Shown here piece after piece: positions 14,522 to 17,923 of a DNA stretch of 17,923 bases. Position 1 is the first letter of the stretch. Each line of letters starts with the position of its first letter. The stretch lies in the NCBI GenBank assembly GCA_937907215.1, contig CALESG010000074.1:1-17923 (forward strand), in the 5' to 3' direction. The notes below the pieces were generated by a model. It worked only from the letters and a program-made list of their open reading frames with translations. It searched no databases and was not told the origin of the DNA. The position numbers and the translations under genes were made by a program. The DNA is from an uncultured Ruminococcus sp. GTDB lineage: Bacteria > Bacillota > Clostridia > Oscillospirales > Ruminococcaceae.

Positions 14522-14531
14522 TTAATTCTTA

Positions 14532-17209
14532 TTACTTTACTACGCCTGCACAACGTGCACAAAGTGTCTTATGATTTGGATCGGTACCTACGCTTGTAGA
14601 ATAGATCCAGCAACGTTCACACTTTTCACCTTCAGCCTTAGTTACAGTATATACAACCTCTTCAGCAGCAGAACGAGTAATTGTTACAGAAGATACAATG
14701 AGTATAGTCTTTAAAAGTTCTGAATCATTAGACAGTATTTCATATGAAGCATCATCAGCTACAGCAATTGTAACAGAAGCTTCAAGAGATTTACCGATAA
14801 GCTTTTCATTACGCTTTTCTTCCAGAACCTTATTTACATCCATACGTGTCTGATAAATCAAATTCCACTTAGCAGTAAATTCATCAGAAGCAGTAAGTCC
14901 AGACTTCTTAGGCATATCATTCATAAATACACTTTCAGTATTATCAGTAGATGAATGCGGCATAAAACTCCATATTTCTTCAGCAGTAAATGAAAGAATA
15001 GGAGCAATCATGCGTGTGATAGCACTGAGTATACGATATATAGCAGTCTGTGCAGCACGTCTTGCAACAGAATCAATTGGCTCACAGTAGAGTCTATCCT
15101 TAATTATATCAAGGTAAAAGTTGGACATATCAGTTGTACAGAAATTATGAATACTATGGAAAACAACATGGAAATCAAATGAGTTGTAACCATTTTCCAC
15201 TTTGTCCATAAGTGCATCAAGCTTCAGTAAAGCCCAACGATCAATTTCCTGAAGTTCATCATCAGATACACAGTCAGTATCAGGATTGAATCCATCGCCG
15301 TTGCCAAGATTTCCAAGAATATAACGTGCAGTATTTCTGATTTTTTTATAAGCATCGGAGAGCTGTTTTAAGATTTCATTAGAAATTCTAATATCAGAAT
15401 GATAGTCAGACGAAGCAACCCAAAGTCTTAAAATATCTGCACCATATTGATTGATAATTTCATCAGGCATAATACCATTTCCAAGTGACTTGGATTGTTT
15501 TCTGCCTTCTCCATAACTACCCATCCGTGAGTACATACAGCTTTATAAGGTGCAGCACCTTTGTATACAACTGATGTAAGGAGTGATGACTGGAACCAAC
15601 CTCTATATTGATCGGCACCTTCAAGGTAAAGATCAGCCGGCCAGCTAAGACAATCATACTGTTCCATAACAGCACTATGAGAAACGCCACTGTCAAACCA
15701 TGCATCAGCACCTTCTTTACGGAAGAGGTCAGCTATATTTTTAATAGTTGTGTCATTTACAATAGGCTTGCCGCAGTCTGCACAGTAAATAATTGGGATA
15801 GGAACACCCCATGTACGCTGACGTGAAATACACCAGTCACTTCTGTCACGAACCATACCTTTTATACGGTCTTCACCCCAGCCAGGTATCCATTTAACAC
15901 CTTCAATAGCCTTAACAGCCTCATCTTTAAAGTCGTTTACAGAGCAGAACCACTGTTCAGTTGCACGATAAATTATAGGCTTATGGCATCTCCAACAGTG
16001 TGGATACTGATGGACGATCTTCTCGGTAGCAAGCATTGCACCGAGTTCAGTGAGTTTAGCGGCAATGGCTTTATTCGCTTCATCAGTATTAAGACCTGCA
16101 AATTCTCCAGCTTCTTCAGTCTGAAGGCCCTTTGCATCAACACATACGATAATTCCAATATCATCATAATTCTTGCAAACTTCAAAGTCCTCAACACCAT
16201 AACCAGGAGCAGTATGGACGCAGCCTGTACCGCTTTCAAGAGTAACATGATCACCAACAATAACCTTAGAAATTCTATCATAAAGCGGATGCTTTGTTAT
16301 AATATTTTCAAGGTCACGTCCAAAGAATGAACCTACTGTTTCATAATCAGTAATGCCAGCTGCCTTCATAGTTGAAGCAACAAGTTCAAGAGCCATGCAG
16401 TAATATTCATCGCCGACTTTAACAAGTGTATATTCATAATCAGGACCAACACAAATTGCAAGGTTGCCAGGAATTGTCCATGTAGTAGTAGTCCAAATTA
16501 CAAAGAATACTTTATCAAGAGGAATATTAAATGCACCAAATACACCCTTGTCATCTGTTACATTAAACTTAACATAAATAGAATAGCACGGATCATTTTC
16601 ATATTCAATTTCAGCTTCTGCAAGAGCAGTATTACAATCTGGACACCAATAAACCGGCTTAAGACCTTTATACATATAGCCTCTTTTAGCCATTTCGCCG
16701 AATACTTCAACCTGTCGTGCTTCATATTCAGGCTTAAGTGTTAAGTACGGGTCACAATAATGACCAAGACTTCCCAGACGCTTAAACTGTTTCATTTGAT
16801 TTTGAACATGTGACATTGCAAAGTTTTTGCAGTGACGTCTTAACTCTACAGGCGAAATAGCATTTTTATCAGCACCATTTGCTTTGAGAGCCTTGAGTTC
16901 AATAGGCAAACCATGTGTATCCCAACCTGGAACATATGGAGCACAATAACCATTCATGTTCTTTTGCTTTACAATAATATCCTTAAGTGTCTTGTTAAGA
17001 GCTGTACCAAGATGTATCTCACCATTTGCGTATGGTGGACCATCATGCAAAATAAACTTAGGTTTGCCTTCATTTCTTGCAATCATCTTTTCATAAAGAT
17101 TGGAATCTTCCCATTTCTGAAGAATATCTGGTTCTCTTTTAGGAAGATTACCACGCATAGGGAAATTTGTTTTAGGTAAATTTAAGGTCGTATTATAATC
17201 CTGTGCCAT
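14532..17209 (-). pseudogene. ileS: Isoleucyl-tRNA synthetase, interrupted by an apparent one-base deletion
   Basis: IleRS charges tRNA-Ile and edits misactivated valine. The N-terminal part (17209 to about 15515) has the HIGH-type motif HLGT at residues 66-69, the editing-domain WTTTTWTIPGN and HTAPGYGVEDF, and CWRCHKPIIYRATEQWF. After THGWVV (Val565) the frame is lost; the sequence resumes in another frame as GEGRKQSKSLGN and runs to the zinc ribbon CERCW...CARC and stop. Restoring one base between 15514 and 15515 gives VVDGEGRKQSKS and a full-length 892-residue enzyme. All domains are otherwise intact, and the gene is normally essential, so a sequencing or assembly error is the first explanation. 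The start ATG at 17209 is chosen for homology (MAQDYNTTLNLPKTNFPMRG); the only strong ribosome binding site lies further upstream. Confidence 0.9.
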
Positions 17210-17222
17210 ATCTATCGAATCG

Positions 17223-17251
17223 GTTTCACGCCAAAAGCGAGAAACCCTCCT
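17223..17251 (-). promoter_or_regulatory. Displaced Shine-Dalgarno plus small hairpin before ileS
   Basis: On the minus strand AAAGGAGG is followed directly by GTTTC-T-CGC, a loop TTTTG, then GCG-T-GAAAC, an 8-bp stem with one T-T mismatch. About 13 nt later comes the likely ATG at 17209. The ribosome binding site is some 35 nt from that ATG in linear distance. Folding the hairpin would bring it closer. No start codon in the ileS frame lies at normal spacing from it. Whether this is used is inference. Confidence 0.35.
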
Positions 17252-17268
17252 TTCCATCAAAAATGTTA

Positions 17269-17923
17269 TTAGTCTTCTTCATCAATGAAACTGCGTTCAT
17301 ATGCACCTTGAATAGTCTTTGCAGAAAACTGTGTGGTTGCAAATGGATCGCTCTTTGATGGAGAAGCTGTAATAGTTTCTTCTTTTTCATCTTCATCTAA
17401 TATTTTAGATGATACACTTGCTGCACTGTTGTAATCAGCTGCAAAATCTAAATCATCCTCTTCTGGCATTGCAGAAAGAACTTCTAAATGTTCTTTGTAC
17501 ATATCGAAAAGAGCCTTTTTAAAATCTGCCACTTTCTTTCTTGCATCTACAAGCTGCTCATGAGCGGCTGCAACCTCTTCCTGATTCTTCTTCAGAAGTG
17601 CATCATGCTGAATTGTAACCTCATCCATCATTTCATCAGCCTTTCTTTTGGCTTCTGCAATGATTTCATCAGCACGCTCGTTAGCTTCTGCTATTATCTG
17701 ATGACCCTGACGCTGAGCACCAAGAAGAGCATCTTTAAGTGCATCTTCATCACGCATATACTCACGAACTTTGTCAGCTAAAACCTGAAGTTTGTTATTG
17801 CTATCTTCAAGTTCCTGCTGATTCAATTCAAGTTCATGTTCAAGCTGAGTAAGGAATTCATCAATATCCTCCTGCTTGTAACCAAAAGCTGCTTTTTCAA
17901 ATCGAAGCTCATGAATATCGTTT
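17269..17923 (-). CDS. divIVA: DivIVA domain protein, 5'-truncated by the window edge
   Basis: The reading frame is open to the right-hand end, and the first codons seen read NDIHELRFEKAAFGYKQED, then IDEFLTQLEHELELN. This is the DivIVA N-terminal lipid-binding domain, in which GY(x)xx(D/E)VDEFL is the core, so probably only a few residues are missing. A long coiled coil follows (to about residue 150 of the visible part), rich in Ala, Glu and Lys with IIAEANERADEIIAEAKRKADE, and then an acidic, low-complexity tail ending FIDEED. DivIVA proteins gather at negatively curved membrane at septa and poles and recruit division or growth factors. The stop is 59 nt before the likely ileS ATG, and the divIVA-ileS order is conserved in Firmicutes. 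Confidence 0.92.
   Translation of the reverse strand, partial: NDIHELRFEKAAFGYKQEDIDEFLTQLEHELELNQQELEDSNNKLQVLADKVREYMRDEDALKDALLGAQRQGHQIIAEANERADEIIAEAKRKADEMMDEVTIQHDALLKKNQEEVAAAHEQLVDARKKVADFKKALFDMYKEHLEVLSAMPEEDDLDFAADYNSAASVSSKILDEDEKEETITASPSKSDPFATTQFSAKTIQGAYERSFIDEED

Noticed and set aside
15428..15536. Programmed frameshift in ileS
   Set aside because: No slippery heptamer, upstream stop context or downstream stimulatory structure is visible at the junction, and programmed shifting in IleRS is not known to me; a one-base sequence change is simpler.
15973..16281. Minus-strand 102-codon frame inside ileS
   Set aside because: It lies in another frame within the conserved editing domain of IleRS; the ileS frame there is fully conserved, so this is a shadow and not a second frameshift.
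1..17923. tRNA, rRNA, CRISPR arrays, insertion sequences or phage genes
   Set aside because: I saw no tRNA-like cloverleaf ends, no regularly spaced repeats, no transposase or integrase motifs and no phage structural genes on either strand.

Overview
This low-GC window holds a housekeeping region in which every recognisable gene lies on the minus strand, so transcription runs from high to low coordinates. It looks like a Firmicute of class Clostridia, probably an Oscillospiraceae/Ruminococcus-like gut bacterium. The grounds are the gene order rpsB-tsf-pyrH-frr-uppS-cdsA-dxr-rseP-ispG, the YlmC/YmxH-type protein, a split transketolase, a DivIVA-ileS-lspA-rluD cluster, strong AGGAGG-type ribosome binding sites and TGA used as a stop. 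The genus is inference.

Reading in the direction of transcription. (1) 17923-12112: the 5'-truncated divIVA, ileS (interrupted by an apparent one-base deletion just before the KMSKS-type loop), a hairpin, then a tightly packed run lspA-rluD-HAD phosphatase-transketolase N subunit, continuing into the transketolase C subunit (10318-11268) and closed by a 14-bp hairpin. (2) 10216-9093: a small membrane protein of the DUF3592 type with no link to its neighbours, then a YlmC/YmxH PRC-barrel gene. (3) 9061-7141: an excellent promoter, a roughly 107-nt structured leader, rpsB, a perfect 13-bp hairpin, tsf and a terminator. (4) 7058-5561: two accessory genes, an AAA ATPase and a maltose/galactoside-type O-acetyltransferase, splitting the usual tsf-pyrH neighbourhood. 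(5) 5474-1: a promoter followed by pyrH-frr-uppS-cdsA-dxr-rseP-ispG, which links UMP kinase and ribosome recycling to undecaprenyl diphosphate synthesis, CDP-diacylglycerol synthesis, the MEP isoprenoid pathway and a site-2 protease. ispG runs off the left end.

The genes of region 5 form a coherent envelope-precursor unit. Dxr and IspG make isoprenoid precursors, UppS turns them into the C55 lipid carrier for peptidoglycan, CdsA feeds phospholipid synthesis and RseP cleaves membrane proteins. Region 3 makes ribosomal protein S2 and its partner gene product EF-Ts. Region 1 couples lipoprotein maturation, rRNA modification and sugar-phosphate metabolism.

I found no convincing undescribed multi-gene system. 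The most notable signals are: a 51-bp direct repeat (48/51 identical) that contains a full promoter and flanks the acetyltransferase gene, so the gene sits in a unit that could have been inserted, or could be lost, by recombination between the repeats; the ileS frameshift; hairpins inside the rpsB-tsf and cdsA-dxr junctions; a structured rpsB leader with an inverted repeat over the -35 box; and the odd start region of ileS, where a strong Shine-Dalgarno sequence is separated from the likely start codon by a small hairpin.
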